From: Prosthecobacter dejongeii
Lineage (GTDB): Bacteria; Verrucomicrobiota; Verrucomicrobiia; Verrucomicrobiales; Verrucomicrobiaceae
NCBI RefSeq assembly: GCF_014203045.1
Contig: NZ_JACHIF010000003.1
Span: forward strand, 496,001-560,000
DNA: 64,000 bases
Reading direction: 5' to 3'
The notes below the pieces were generated by a model, which was not told the origin of the DNA, did no database searches, and saw nothing but the letters and a program-made list of their open reading frames with translations. The position numbers and the translations under genes are program-made. Below are positions 17,463-26,043 of this stretch, piece by piece (position 1 is the first letter of the stretch; every line of letters begins with the position of its first letter).

Positions 17463-17894
17463 TCAGCGGATCGGCGGGCCGTACCACTGATAGCACATGA
17501 GGTAAACGATCACCCCCGTGATGGAGACATACAGCCAGATGGGCGCGGTCCATTTGGCAATGCGCTTATGCTTATCAAAGCGCTGCCGGAGTGCTGGGAT
17601 CACCGTCATGATGATCATGGGTAAGTTCACGATGGCGAGGAAAACGTGGGTGATGAGCAACCCATAGTAGAACGTTTTGATACCCCCTGTGCCGGCGAAT
17701 TTCACATGCAGCACATGAAAGTGGTAATACAGATAACAACCCAAAAACGCCGCCGAAAACGTCAGCGCTGTGGCCATGCAGGCAATGTGAGCTTTCTTGT
17801 TGCCGGTCTTGATGAAGATGAGGCCCAAGATGATGAACACCGTGGCACAGGCATTCAAGGTGGCATTGATCGGCGGTAGGTCGTAAACAGTCAT
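17463..17894 (-). CDS. DUF420 membrane protein, oxidase assembly (CtaM-like)
   Basis: 143 residues, four hydrophobic helices. It matches the DUF420 pattern: LPPINATLNACATVFIILG at the N terminus, a His-rich helix end (CYLYYHFHVLHVKFAG), YYGLLITHVFLAI and LYVSITGVIVYLMC. In Bacillus and Staphylococcus the family member CtaM is needed for haem A-type oxidase maturation. It is the last gene of the respiratory cluster, 39 bases downstream of the SCO gene, which fits an assembly role. The assignment is by pattern, not alignment. Confidence 0.82.
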   Translation of the reverse strand: MTVYDLPPINATLNACATVFIILGLIFIKTGNKKAHIACMATALTFSAAFLGCYLYYHFHVLHVKFAGTGGIKTFYYGLLITHVFLAIVNLPMIIMTVIPALRQRFDKHKRIAKWTAPIWLYVSITGVIVYLMCYQWYGPPIR

Positions 17895-17932
17895 TCGAGA
17901 GAGGAATGTGAGGGGTGTGAAAACGAGGCTGT

Positions 17933-18637
17933 TTATTTGCCCTGTTCCTTTTCCTTGAGCACGAAGTCCAGGTCCTTGCGAAGTTGGGCCTCAAAGTAAT
18001 CTCCAAATTGAGGATCGGCATTCATCAGATCGTACTGCGTGCCACGCACGTGACCTTTGTGATCTACCAGGGCTACGCGCAGGTCGTGAATGTATTTGTC
18101 ATCCGGAGACAGACGGTCAGCCTCAGGGAGATCCTGCACCGGGCGGAATTTCATGAATTGGGTCATGTAGTTGCGCACTTCATCCTTCGTTCCGTTCACA
18201 AACCACCAGGGATCCTTATCTTGCACATTGATACCACGGGCAAATTTCTGCATCATTTCCGGGGTGTCTTCAGGATCCAAAGTGAAGGAGATGAAATGCA
18301 CATTCGGATTATTTTTGTACTCTTCCTGAAGCTTCTTCAGCTTGGCAATAACCCCCGCACAGCCTCGTGGGCAGCGGGTGTAAACCCAGGACACCAGCAG
18401 GACTTTTCCCCGCAATTCATCTAGGTGGACCTTTCGGCCATCGCGCTCTGTCAGTTCCAGATCCCGCTCCAAGCGACCTAGGATGGCCGGGCGATTTTTA
18501 TCTTCGCTCTTGGCCTGCTGCTGCATGGCGATGAGGTAATTGTAGAAAACCACCACGCCAAGTACCGCAATGATGATCGGAATCCAGATGGCCCACGGGG
18601 TGAGGGAAGGTTTGGAGGGAGAAAGGGGCTGGGACAT
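17933..18637 (-). CDS. SCO1/SenC family copper chaperone
   Basis: 234 residues. One N-terminal membrane anchor (about 15-38) is followed by a thioredoxin-like domain with the copper-binding CPRGC (Cys89, Cys93) in WVYTRCPRGCAG and a candidate His184 (KYIHDLRVALVDHKG). SCO proteins deliver copper to the CuA site of cytochrome oxidase subunit II, or keep its cysteines reduced. The position between ctaB and the DUF420 gene, downstream of coxB, supports this. Confidence 0.93.
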   Translation of the reverse strand: MSQPLSPSKPSLTPWAIWIPIIIAVLGVVVFYNYLIAMQQQAKSEDKNRPAILGRLERDLELTERDGRKVHLDELRGKVLLVSWVYTRCPRGCAGVIAKLKKLQEEYKNNPNVHFISFTLDPEDTPEMMQKFARGINVQDKDPWWFVNGTKDEVRNYMTQFMKFRPVQDLPEADRLSPDDKYIHDLRVALVDHKGHVRGTQYDLMNADPQFGDYFEAQLRKDLDFVLKEKEQGK

Positions 18638-18680
18638 AGTGAAAAATCAAATAGGTAGGGCTTTGCGGCAGAGGTCCTCA

Positions 18681-19625
18681 TCAAGCTCGCTTCCAGGCGA
18701 TGGCAGAGATGAAAAGGATGCCGGGCAGATACATCAAGGTGCAAAAGAAAAGCTTACGGGCAGACGCGCGTTCGGGATTCTTTTGGAAATCCACCGCCAG
18801 TTTGCACAGCCAACCTGCCAGGGCCAGAGCTAGCGGCAGGAAAAGCCAGGTGACGACCAGGCCCTGCTGCACCGGATAAAACATCAGCAGAAGCGTGGCG
18901 ATGGAGTAAGCCAAGGCATGTTTGGAGGTACGCACCCCTGCTTCATCATCATTGGCCAGCATGACAAATCCCCCACGGCGGTATTCATCACGATACATCC
19001 AGTTGATGGCCAGGAAGTGAGGGAGCTGCCAAAGGAAGAGTAAAGAGAAAAGGTAAATGGCCCCGGGCTCCCACAAAAGCTCCCAGCGCACGTAGGCGGC
19101 TTCGTGAGGCAATTGACCCGCCGCACCTGCCCAGCCGATCAATGGAGGCAGTGCCCCTGAAACCGCACCCACAAGCGTGTTGGTAGGCGATTGTTTTTTC
19201 AGAGGAGTGTAAATAAAGAGGTAGGTGAAGAGCGTCAGCGCCGTGAGCGCCGCAGCTTCAAAGTTCACTTTGGCGACAAGGTGAATGAGAGCGAAAGAAC
19301 TCAGCAGCCAGCCGATGCCGAATGCGGCACTGGGACTGATGCGGCCTGAGGGCAGGGGACGATCTGCCGTGCGCAGCATGCGCGAATCAGGCTCGATCTC
19401 CATGAGCTGGTTAAACACGGCGGCTCCGAAGGCGGCCAAGCTGCTGCCTAAAATAGTGTGGAAAAGCAGCCATCCATCCAAGTTTGTGCCTACCCGCAGC
19501 CAAAAGCCCACGAAAGTGGTGACGATAACCAAAGCACTCAGCCGGAACTTGGTGAGCACGAGCAAGTCATTCATGCTCCAGGTTTTGGAGGCAGTCTCGG
19601 GGGAGGGGCTAGCGCTTTCAGACAT
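18681..19625 (-). CDS. ctaB: Protohaem IX farnesyltransferase
   Basis: 314-residue UbiA-superfamily membrane prenyltransferase that converts haem B to haem O. Motifs: LTKFRLSALVIVTTFVGF in helix 1, FNQLMEIEPDSRMLRT (first aspartate-rich region), RPLPSG, YTPLKK and LWQLPHFLAINW. In the first motif the usual NxxxDxxxD reads N72...E76...D80, so one metal-binding Asp is Glu. It is 12 bases downstream of ctaA, together supplying haem A for the oxidase in this cluster. Confidence 0.94.
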   Translation of the reverse strand: MSESASPSPETASKTWSMNDLLVLTKFRLSALVIVTTFVGFWLRVGTNLDGWLLFHTILGSSLAAFGAAVFNQLMEIEPDSRMLRTADRPLPSGRISPSAAFGIGWLLSSFALIHLVAKVNFEAAALTALTLFTYLFIYTPLKKQSPTNTLVGAVSGALPPLIGWAGAAGQLPHEAAYVRWELLWEPGAIYLFSLLFLWQLPHFLAINWMYRDEYRRGGFVMLANDDEAGVRTSKHALAYSIATLLLMFYPVQQGLVVTWLFLPLALALAGWLCKLAVDFQKNPERASARKLFFCTLMYLPGILFISAIAWKRA

Positions 19626-19637
19626 TGGGGTGACAAC

Positions 19638-20666
19638 TTAACGCGCTGGTGACGATTCGCCAGAAACACTGACAACCTTTCCTGTGGAACCCAGCAGCCA
19701 GAGAAACAACGCACTGACCAGCAACGAGGACAGACCGATGTGCAGCACCTGAGCGATGCCCACAATACCGATATGGGCCAAGACAACCCCCAGCATCATT
19801 TGACTGAAGATCAGGCCAAAAACACTCCATTCCAACCAACCCACGCGTGTCAGGTGACGCCGACTGAGATGTAGAAAGGCAGCCCCTGCAAAGAGAATGA
19901 GCCAGGAGAAACTGCGGTGGAGGAGATAGACCCAGCTCTGCTCCAGCTCTGTTACCCATTCGCTACGCGGATGTCCAGCATGAGTCTGAGCCAACATATC
20001 CGTTAATTGGCGAACTTGGGAGCCCAGAACGCCTTCAATGGCGATGAGACCGAACAGAATCCAAGCGATCCAGCGTAAACCGTTGTGGACGTGTTGTTTC
20101 CAAGAAAGTTTCCACGGCTGATCATTGGCACTCCAGGCTGTATAGACCAGGACACATTGCAATAGAATAGCTAAAGCCATGTGCACCGTGATGGTGCCAG
20201 GTTTCAGGGCGCTGAAGACCACTTTGGCCCCGAGCCAAGCATTGATCCCCACCAACAAAGCTGAAGCTATCGCAGCAAGGAAAACACGAGTCCGCCCTTT
20301 GCGGTATTCACCAAACGCGGCGATGAATAGAGCGATTGTGGCAATACCGACAGGGATGCTGGTGAGGCGGTTAAAGTATTCGATCCAGGTCGCCGTAGCA
20401 TCGAACTCCGCTTTGATCGTTTCAGGCGTGATCGTCGCGGGATCGCGTCCATGCGCGGCGGCCTTGGCGCGGAATTTCTCGATCTTCAGTTGGCTGAAAT
20501 CAATGTCCTCCGCGCTCGTTGGTGGGACCCAGCAACCATAGCATTTTGGCCAATCCGGGCAACCTAGCCCTGAACCTGTGGCCCGCACCACAGCGCCGAC
20601 AAAGATCAACACTTCGACAGTGATGAAAGCGATGAGGGCGAGTTTTTGAAAGCGGGTCCAGATCAT
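19638..20666 (-). CDS. ctaA: Haem A synthase (COX15/CtaA family)
   Basis: 342 residues from the ATG at 20666; the TTG two codons upstream is an alternative. The N terminus carries FVGAVVRATGSGLGCPDWP, diagnostic of CtaA/COX15, with a cysteine pair close by (CPDWPKCYGCWVPP). Further helices contain the haem-ligand histidines (HMALAILLQC, LLHRSFSWLIL). It oxidises haem O to haem A in the inner membrane. It lies between coxB and ctaB, as expected for an A-type oxidase operon. Confidence 0.93.
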   Translation of the reverse strand: MIWTRFQKLALIAFITVEVLIFVGAVVRATGSGLGCPDWPKCYGCWVPPTSAEDIDFSQLKIEKFRAKAAAHGRDPATITPETIKAEFDATATWIEYFNRLTSIPVGIATIALFIAAFGEYRKGRTRVFLAAIASALLVGINAWLGAKVVFSALKPGTITVHMALAILLQCVLVYTAWSANDQPWKLSWKQHVHNGLRWIAWILFGLIAIEGVLGSQVRQLTDMLAQTHAGHPRSEWVTELEQSWVYLLHRSFSWLILFAGAAFLHLSRRHLTRVGWLEWSVFGLIFSQMMLGVVLAHIGIVGIAQVLHIGLSSLLVSALFLWLLGSTGKVVSVSGESSPAR

Positions 20667-20753
20667 GGTCAATGGAAGTTAGTCAAAAAAATGTCCCGCT
20701 CCCTGATCAGAAGCGGGACATTCCCGAAAAAAACTGAACAGGGATGCGTCGAG

Positions 20754-21551
20754 TTACTTAGCTGCGGTCACAGGTGCAGTGGCTGCTGCAGACTTCGCTG
20801 CGGCACTTGCGGACTGCTCCTTGGCCCACTCATCATATTCTTTGCCATCCATGACTTCCAGCACAGCTCGCATCTGGGCATGACCTGGGCCGCAAAGCTG
20901 ACCACAGATAATATCCCAAGTGCCTGTCTTCACCGGCTTGAACCACATATGAGCTTTCACGCCTGGTATAGCATCCTGGGCGGAACGCATTGGCACGAGA
21001 GCCAGATTATGAATCACATCTTTGCTGCTGACGTCCACAATGACTGGGCGGCCGACAGGGAGTTTCATGGTGCTAGGGCTGACAAAGTCATCCTTACCAT
21101 TCGGGTCCATGAGATCACGGCCAGTCACGTTTGACGGGGTGATTCCCTTCATGCTCCAGGTGCTCAGCATCATGTCATTGCCAGGATACTGGAAGTTCCA
21201 GAGGAATTTCTCGCCAAGGGCGCGGATTTTGATGGTGTCTGGGCTGGTCGGGAAGTCATCAGCTTGGCGGGACCACAGAGGAAAGGCGAAACCCAAGAGA
21301 AGGATGGCTTCCACCACGACCACGCCGATTTCGATGTGGGTGGAGGCATGGCCGCGAACGCCGTGGTAATCCGCAGAGGGATTTTTCGACTTACGGAAAC
21401 GCGTGAAGGCGATCGTGAGGAAGATGGACCAGCCGATGAACAGGGCCAGCATGAACCAATGGACGAAGCCGAGCATGTGATCCACAAGACCGCCGTGCTC
21501 AGAGGCGTTTTGAGTGATGCCGATCCAGGTATTGATGTCAGAGACGCTCAT
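20754..21551 (-). CDS. coxB: Cytochrome c oxidase subunit II (CuA subunit)
   Basis: 265 residues: two transmembrane hairpin helices (about 27-50 and 70-93), then a periplasmic cupredoxin with the CuA ligands His181, Cys216, Cys220, His224 and Met227 in CGQLCGPGHAQM. The residue between the cysteines is Gln218 rather than the Glu of most A-type enzymes, as also seen in ba3-type subunits. The C terminus is an Ala-rich tail with no CxxCH, so this is not a fused caa3-type subunit. A separate cytochrome must donate electrons. It is the last structural oxidase gene, after coxA, coxC and coxD, which is an unusual order. Confidence 0.95.
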   Translation of the reverse strand: MSVSDINTWIGITQNASEHGGLVDHMLGFVHWFMLALFIGWSIFLTIAFTRFRKSKNPSADYHGVRGHASTHIEIGVVVVEAILLLGFAFPLWSRQADDFPTSPDTIKIRALGEKFLWNFQYPGNDMMLSTWSMKGITPSNVTGRDLMDPNGKDDFVSPSTMKLPVGRPVIVDVSSKDVIHNLALVPMRSAQDAIPGVKAHMWFKPVKTGTWDIICGQLCGPGHAQMRAVLEVMDGKEYDEWAKEQSASAAAKSAAATAPVTAAK

Positions 21552-21570
21552 GAGAGATTACGAGAGAAAA

Positions 21571-21762
21571 TTAAAGCTGCGCGTCAGCGGAGAGACGGTT
21601 TTGTTTACGGACAAAGTTAATGAAGATCAAACCCACGGCACCCATACCGAGGGCAAGGAAACCCAACATCACCAGAACGGCTAAATCCTGAGCCTGAGCC
21701 ATCACACTGCCCGGATCTGGGCGGCAGGTGGCGCAGGCAAGCTGGAAAAAGAAAGCGCTCAT
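21571..21762 (-). CDS. Small single-helix membrane protein in the oxidase cluster
   Basis: 63 residues from ATG 21762. It contains FQLACATCRPDPGSVMAQAQ, then one hydrophobic helix (AVLVMLGFLALGMGAVGLIF) and a basic tail. The CATC pair just before the helix is noteworthy. I do not recognise a family. It lies between two oxidase subunit genes in the same direction with short gaps, so it is probably an accessory subunit or assembly peptide. A TTG start ten codons upstream is possible but would overlap the preceding gene. Confidence 0.62.
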   Translation of the reverse strand: MSAFFFQLACATCRPDPGSVMAQAQDLAVLVMLGFLALGMGAVGLIFINFVRKQNRLSADAQL

Positions 21763-21784
21763 GGTGGAAGCAAGGTGAGAGGAT

Positions 21785-21991
21785 TCAGACAATGATGGTG
21801 CGGCTCTTTTTCACCACATACCAGATGCCATAGGCCGTCATGACAAGACTGAGCCAACCAGCGAAAGCACCCAGGCCAGTCACCCCCAAAGAAGCCGCCT
21901 GCTCTGGGAGCATGCGAGTCCACAGCCAAAAACCCAGGTCACCGAGAATGGCGAAAAAGAGAAAGACAATGTGGAAGTGCTTGAGGGACAT
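21785..21991 (-). CDS. Small two-helix membrane protein in the oxidase cluster
   Basis: 68 residues with two hydrophobic segments (IVFLFFAILGDLGFWLW and GWLSLVMTAYGIWYVV) and a basic C terminus (KKSRTIIV). No family recognised. It starts 18 bases after the stop of coxD and shares its direction. The topology is that of small accessory subunits often found beside quinol or cytochrome oxidases; no catalytic motif is visible. Confidence 0.65.
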   Translation of the reverse strand: MSLKHFHIVFLFFAILGDLGFWLWTRMLPEQAASLGVTGLGAFAGWLSLVMTAYGIWYVVKKSRTIIV

Positions 21992-22009
21992 AACCAGTGA
22001 AGGGGGAGA

Positions 22010-22336
22010 TCAGTTGTTGCTGTCGTAGAATCCACTGAACACGAGTGGATCACTGGCAGAGAATACGAACAGAAAGAACAACGCGATGGCGAAGGCTCCT
22101 GTGAAAGCCAAGATTTTGTAAATCAGGGGGCTTTCATGATTCAAGTGCATGAAGATCAGCGCGACAAGACCTGCCTTGAAAGCAGCCAGGATCATGCCCG
22201 CCAGAATGTTCATGCTGTGGGTGGGCAATTCCACATAGGAAAGACCCACTGTAGCGGCGGTGAGGAATGCAAGGGCTCCTCCGACGATGAGGATCTTCTT
22301 GATCGACTTGTGGATTTCTTCAGGACTGTCGGCCAT
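22010..22336 (-). CDS. coxD: Cytochrome c oxidase subunit IV (prokaryotic)
   Basis: 108 residues, three hydrophobic helices. It resembles the prokaryotic COX4 family (cytochrome C oxidase subunit IV): LIVGGALAFLTAATVGLSY, then ILAAFKAGLVALIFMHLNHE, the most characteristic block. It stabilises the oxidase core and has no cofactor. It lies 39 bases downstream of coxC. Confidence 0.9.
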   Translation of the reverse strand: MADSPEEIHKSIKKILIVGGALAFLTAATVGLSYVELPTHSMNILAGMILAAFKAGLVALIFMHLNHESPLIYKILAFTGAFAIALFFLFVFSASDPLVFSGFYDSNN

Positions 22337-22375
22337 AAAACTTGAGAGGGAAAAGGTGAAGAGGAGAGCTGGCGA

Positions 22376-23788
22376 TTACAGGAGATAAAGAAGTGGGAAC
22401 AGGAAGATCCACACCAAGTCCACAAAGTGCCAGAACAGGCCACCGACTTCCACGCGGTTCGCAAGGCGCTCAGGGTCGTTGCGAAGCATTTTGCCGTCAA
22501 ACAAGAGGAAGTAGGTGAGCACCAGTGCACCGGCCACCACGTGAAGGCCGTGCAGGCCTGTGAGGGTGAAGTAGATAGCGTAGTAGGTGTTCAGTTTCGG
22601 TGTGTAGTTGGAGTAGAAAGCGATGTCTTTCTTTTCCAGCACCACTTTTGGTCCGTGGGCGGCGTGCGCGTCGTGGGATTCACCGTGTTCAGCTTTAGCC
22701 TCAGCTGCATGACCGTCTCCATGGGCACCTTCAGCAGGAGGTGTGGCAGAATGAATGTGCAGGTAAAAAGCTTCTTTCTGGTGCGTGGCACTCTTTTGAG
22801 GATCGCGGTTCGGGTAGTGTTCCTTGAATTCAGCCTGCGCTTCGTCGCGTTTGGCAATGAAGGCCTTCTTCCAACCTTCACCGAGATACTGGCTGTTCCA
22901 GGCCAGGGACTTCTCAGCGTCGGGTACGGAGCGAGTATCCACGCCGTCCACGGTAAGAGTCATCTTGTCGTCAATCAACTTGCCCTTGGCGGTGGTGCCG
23001 TCAGCGAAAGTGATGGCGTCAGAGGAGTAACCGAGAAGCTTGGAGGGCTTGACCTTGAACTTCACGGGCTGGCTAGCGATGATCTTGACCGTCGTGTCAG
23101 GGACAATGTTCAGCTCGCGAGCTTTGTCGGCTTTGCCTTGATCACGCAGTTCCTGACGGCGCTTTTCGAGGGTTTCTTTAGCGGCAGCGACAGTCTTTTT
23201 CTGGAAGGCTTTGAAAGCGGAAGCTTCCAACGAGAACTCCTCGCCAGAATCAAGTTTAAAGGAAGGCAGTTCGCCGTCCACGAAAGGCACGACGTAGCCA
23301 GCAGGATCAGCGTTAACAGCCTTGTTTTCACCCGTGATGGTGAGAGTGAATTCCTTGGCTTCGCCAAACTTGATTTCATAACCCTCGTCCAAGTGACCGG
23401 TAAGGAAGGTGCCATCCGTCAGTTTAACAGCGTAGTGATTGAATTTGGAGTTGTATTCAAAACCCTTAATGACCATGAATGCCATGGCGCAAAGGATTGT
23501 GATGGCCAGATACATCTTGAATTTGCCGATGTTTCGCAGCTTCAAGTTAGCCCAAGCGAGCAAGACCGTCACGGAGGAAAAGATCAGCACCAAGGTGTTG
23601 ATGAATCCCATTGTAACGTTCAGCTCATGCACGGGCCAGTGGTAGTCAGCCCCCACACGCAGGAAGATGTAGGAAGAGAAAAGGCCGCCGAAAAGCATCA
23701 CCTCAGAAGCGAGGAAGAGCCAAATGCCGACTTTGGCATTGTAGAGGCCCGTGTCGGGACGGGCGGTTACGGTATAGGGGATGTCCAT
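22376..23788 (-). CDS. coxC: Cytochrome c oxidase subunit III with ~280-residue insertion
   Basis: 470 residues, about twice the usual length. Residues 1-115 hold three canonical helices (VGIWLFLASEVMLFGGLFSS; GFINTLVLIFSSVTVLLAWA). Residues 400-470 hold the last two (YFTLTGLHGLHVVAGALVL; FWHFVDLVWIFLFPLLYLL). Between them, about residues 117-398 form a hydrophilic insertion absent from normal subunit III. It includes two similar blocks, KLTDGTFLTGHLDEG (122-136) and TFADGTTAKGKLIDD (260-274), a charged helical part (about 190-225) and a His-rich stretch (about 343-380). One uninterrupted frame spans it, so it is not an assembly artefact visible here. Its function is unknown. Confidence 0.93.
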   Translation of the reverse strand: MDIPYTVTARPDTGLYNAKVGIWLFLASEVMLFGGLFSSYIFLRVGADYHWPVHELNVTMGFINTLVLIFSSVTVLLAWANLKLRNIGKFKMYLAITILCAMAFMVIKGFEYNSKFNHYAVKLTDGTFLTGHLDEGYEIKFGEAKEFTLTITGENKAVNADPAGYVVPFVDGELPSFKLDSGEEFSLEASAFKAFQKKTVAAAKETLEKRRQELRDQGKADKARELNIVPDTTVKIIASQPVKFKVKPSKLLGYSSDAITFADGTTAKGKLIDDKMTLTVDGVDTRSVPDAEKSLAWNSQYLGEGWKKAFIAKRDEAQAEFKEHYPNRDPQKSATHQKEAFYLHIHSATPPAEGAHGDGHAAEAKAEHGESHDAHAAHGPKVVLEKKDIAFYSNYTPKLNTYYAIYFTLTGLHGLHVVAGALVLTYFLLFDGKMLRNDPERLANRVEVGGLFWHFVDLVWIFLFPLLYLL

Positions 23789-23834
23789 TGCGAAGGGAAT
23801 TGCTCAGGGTTCAGTTCTCAGGTCTGGGCTCGGA

Positions 23835-25787
23835 TCAATGATGAGCAACCGGGGCAGAGGTGGAGGCAGGAGCGGTGGCAGCTTTGCCGGGCTCGCTTTC
23901 CCACTGGGGAAGGTAATCCTGGGTGCAGCCAGGAACGCTGTATTCGTAAGGGCCACGAGTGACGATCGGCTCAAATGTGAAGTTACCGTGTGGAGGTGGC
24001 GTTGGAGTCGCCCACTCAAGGGTGGTGCAATGCCAGGGGTTGTCGCTATTGGCTTTCTTGCCAGCTTTGATGCTGAGGAAGACGTTCAGGATGAAAGGCA
24101 CCTGGCCCAGGGCGAGGATGGTTGCGCCAACGGTCATCAGCACGTTAAGACCGAGAAGATTGTTGGGGACGTCCATGCCGAAGATGCTGAAGAAGTCCGA
24201 GGTCAGCTTGGTCACCCAGTTGGATGCGCTGCTGGTCTGCTCGAAATACTTACCACCGTCATACCAGCGGCGGTGGAAGCCACCCATGCCCTGAATGAAC
24301 ATCGGAGCGAAGATCAAGTTCATGCCGACGAGGGAAGGCCAGAAATGCAGCTTGCCCAGGAAGTCACTCATGATGCGACTAGTGATCTTCGGATACCAAT
24401 GATACACACCGGCGAAGAGGGCAAAAATGGTGCCTGGAGCCACAACATAGTGGAAGTGACCGATCACGTAGTAAGTATCGTGTAGAGCCAAGTCAATGAA
24501 GGTGAAAGCGAGCGGCAGACCAGTCAGACCACCGATACCGAACATGGGCAAGAAGGCAGATGCGAACAACATCTGTGGAGTGAACCGGATGGATCCGCCC
24601 CAGAGAGAGATCATCAGTCCGGTCAGAAGGATCACCGACGGCACGGAAATCAGCACGGTAGTGATCTGGAAGTAGGTGGACATCATGGTGCCCATGCCTG
24701 TCAGATACATGTGGTGAGCCCAAACCAAGAAGCTGAGGAAGCCGAGGGTCATAGCCGCATAGACCATGGACTTGTATCCCCAAAGCGGACGACGGGTATT
24801 TGCCGGGATGACTTCCGACAGGATAGCGAAGGCAGGGAGGATCAAAACGTACACTTCTGGGTGAGCCAGGAACCAGAAAAGGTGCTGGTAAAGCAGCGGG
24901 CTACCACCACCGGAGATGTCGAGGTGCTGACCACCTTCCATCAGACCGGTCGGAAGGAAGAAGCTGGAACCAAAGACACGGTCCACAAGCTGGAGAAGAG
25001 CGGCCACTTCCAGAGGAGGGAAGGCCAGAAGGAGGAGGAAGCTGGTGACAAACATGGCCCAGCAGAAGAACGGCATCCGCATCCAGCTCATGCCTTTGGC
25101 ACGAAGGTTGATCACGGTAGTGATGACGTTCACAGACCCCAGAAGAGAGGCCGAGATGTTAAACACCATGGCGGTGAGCCACCAAGTGTGACCGTGTGCC
25201 CAAACGTTCGTGACGGCTAGCGTGGTGGTGGAAGCGAGTGGGGAATACATGGTCCAACCTGTTTGAACCGGACCTGTGCCAACGAAGAAGCTGTAAATCA
25301 TCAGGACGCCGCTGACGAAGAAGAGCCAGAAGCTCCACATGTTGAGTTTCGGAAAGGCCATATCAATCGTGCCAATCTGAAGCGGCATGACGAAATTGAC
25401 GAAACCTGCGAAACCGAGAGGCACGATGCCGAGGAACACCATGATGGTACCGTGCATGGCCCCAAGCATGTTGTACAGTTCACCATTGACGATACCGCCA
25501 GGTGCCCAGCGACCAATAGTTTCATGGAAGAGGGGGCCTAGGACAGGGAGGCTCTCCACAAACAGCAATCCTGGAACAGGCTGGCCTGGGAAGGCAATGC
25601 TCCAGCGCATGAGCAACATGAGGAAGAACCCCAGAAGCAGGAAAAGCAAACCACTGAGTGCGTACTGAATGCCGATGACCTTGTGGTCACAGGAGAAGAT
25701 ATACTTGCCGAAGAATCCCGGCTCGTGGTGGTCATGCGCATGATCGGCTCCGTGGGAGTGATCGTGGGTGGTGGCGGCGGCGCTCAT
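23835..25787 (-). CDS. coxA: Cytochrome c oxidase subunit I, A-type, without the K-channel lysine
   Basis: 650 residues, twelve-helix haem-copper oxidase core. Ligands: His112 (HGTIM) and His446 for the low-spin haem, His444 for haem a3, and His309, His358 and His359 for CuB, with Tyr313 in HPEVY. D-channel residues Asn131, Asp142 and Glu311 are present. At the place where A-type enzymes have PTGVK (K-channel Lys) this protein reads PSVILL, giving Leu387. A His-rich N terminus (residues 8-21) and Pro/Ala-rich C terminus extend the core. A 256-base gap separates it from the upstream cytochrome gene, so it may have its own promoter. Confidence 0.96.
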   Translation of the reverse strand: MSAAATTHDHSHGADHAHDHHEPGFFGKYIFSCDHKVIGIQYALSGLLFLLLGFFLMLLMRWSIAFPGQPVPGLLFVESLPVLGPLFHETIGRWAPGGIVNGELYNMLGAMHGTIMVFLGIVPLGFAGFVNFVMPLQIGTIDMAFPKLNMWSFWLFFVSGVLMIYSFFVGTGPVQTGWTMYSPLASTTTLAVTNVWAHGHTWWLTAMVFNISASLLGSVNVITTVINLRAKGMSWMRMPFFCWAMFVTSFLLLLAFPPLEVAALLQLVDRVFGSSFFLPTGLMEGGQHLDISGGGSPLLYQHLFWFLAHPEVYVLILPAFAILSEVIPANTRRPLWGYKSMVYAAMTLGFLSFLVWAHHMYLTGMGTMMSTYFQITTVLISVPSVILLTGLMISLWGGSIRFTPQMLFASAFLPMFGIGGLTGLPLAFTFIDLALHDTYYVIGHFHYVVAPGTIFALFAGVYHWYPKITSRIMSDFLGKLHFWPSLVGMNLIFAPMFIQGMGGFHRRWYDGGKYFEQTSSASNWVTKLTSDFFSIFGMDVPNNLLGLNVLMTVGATILALGQVPFILNVFLSIKAGKKANSDNPWHCTTLEWATPTPPPHGNFTFEPIVTRGPYEYSVPGCTQDYLPQWESEPGKAATAPASTSAPVAHH

Positions 25788-26043
25788 AAGATGATTGAAA
25801 AAGGAACCTGAAAGCTACGTGGCAGAAATGTGGAAAGACGTGGCCTAAGCGACGAAAAAATGAGGAGTATGATTGGCCTGGGAATCCCTGATTTCTAGAG
25901 GCAAAGAACGATGGTTCAGCACTGGCTGGACCATCGTCGGGGACACAAGATTTTGTCCAACTGGCCACACCGAGACTGAGGCTGCCTGGGGCGCCTTGCC
26001 TTCAACGGAATGCCATTTGCAGAACATGAAAATAAATCTTCGA
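25788..26043. other. Intergenic region with 13-bp hairpin inside the respiratory cluster
   Basis: The only long gap within the minus-strand respiratory genes. It contains an inverted repeat at 25908-25920 and 25925-25937 (13-bp arms, one T/C mismatch that can pair as G-U in RNA, 4-base loop). No T-run follows it on the minus strand, so it is not a clear intrinsic terminator. It could be an operator, a processing or stability hairpin, or part of a promoter for coxA. No small open frame with a ribosome site was seen. Confidence 0.5.

Noticed and set aside
20754-21551. Calling the oxidase a caa3 type
   Set aside because: CoxB ends in an Ala-rich tail with no CxxCH; the haem c donors are separate proteins.
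22427-23962. 511-codon plus-strand frame opposite coxC
   Set aside because: Antisense shadow. I considered whether it could explain the long insertion in coxC, but the insertion reads as a continuous minus-strand coding region with protein-like internal similarity.
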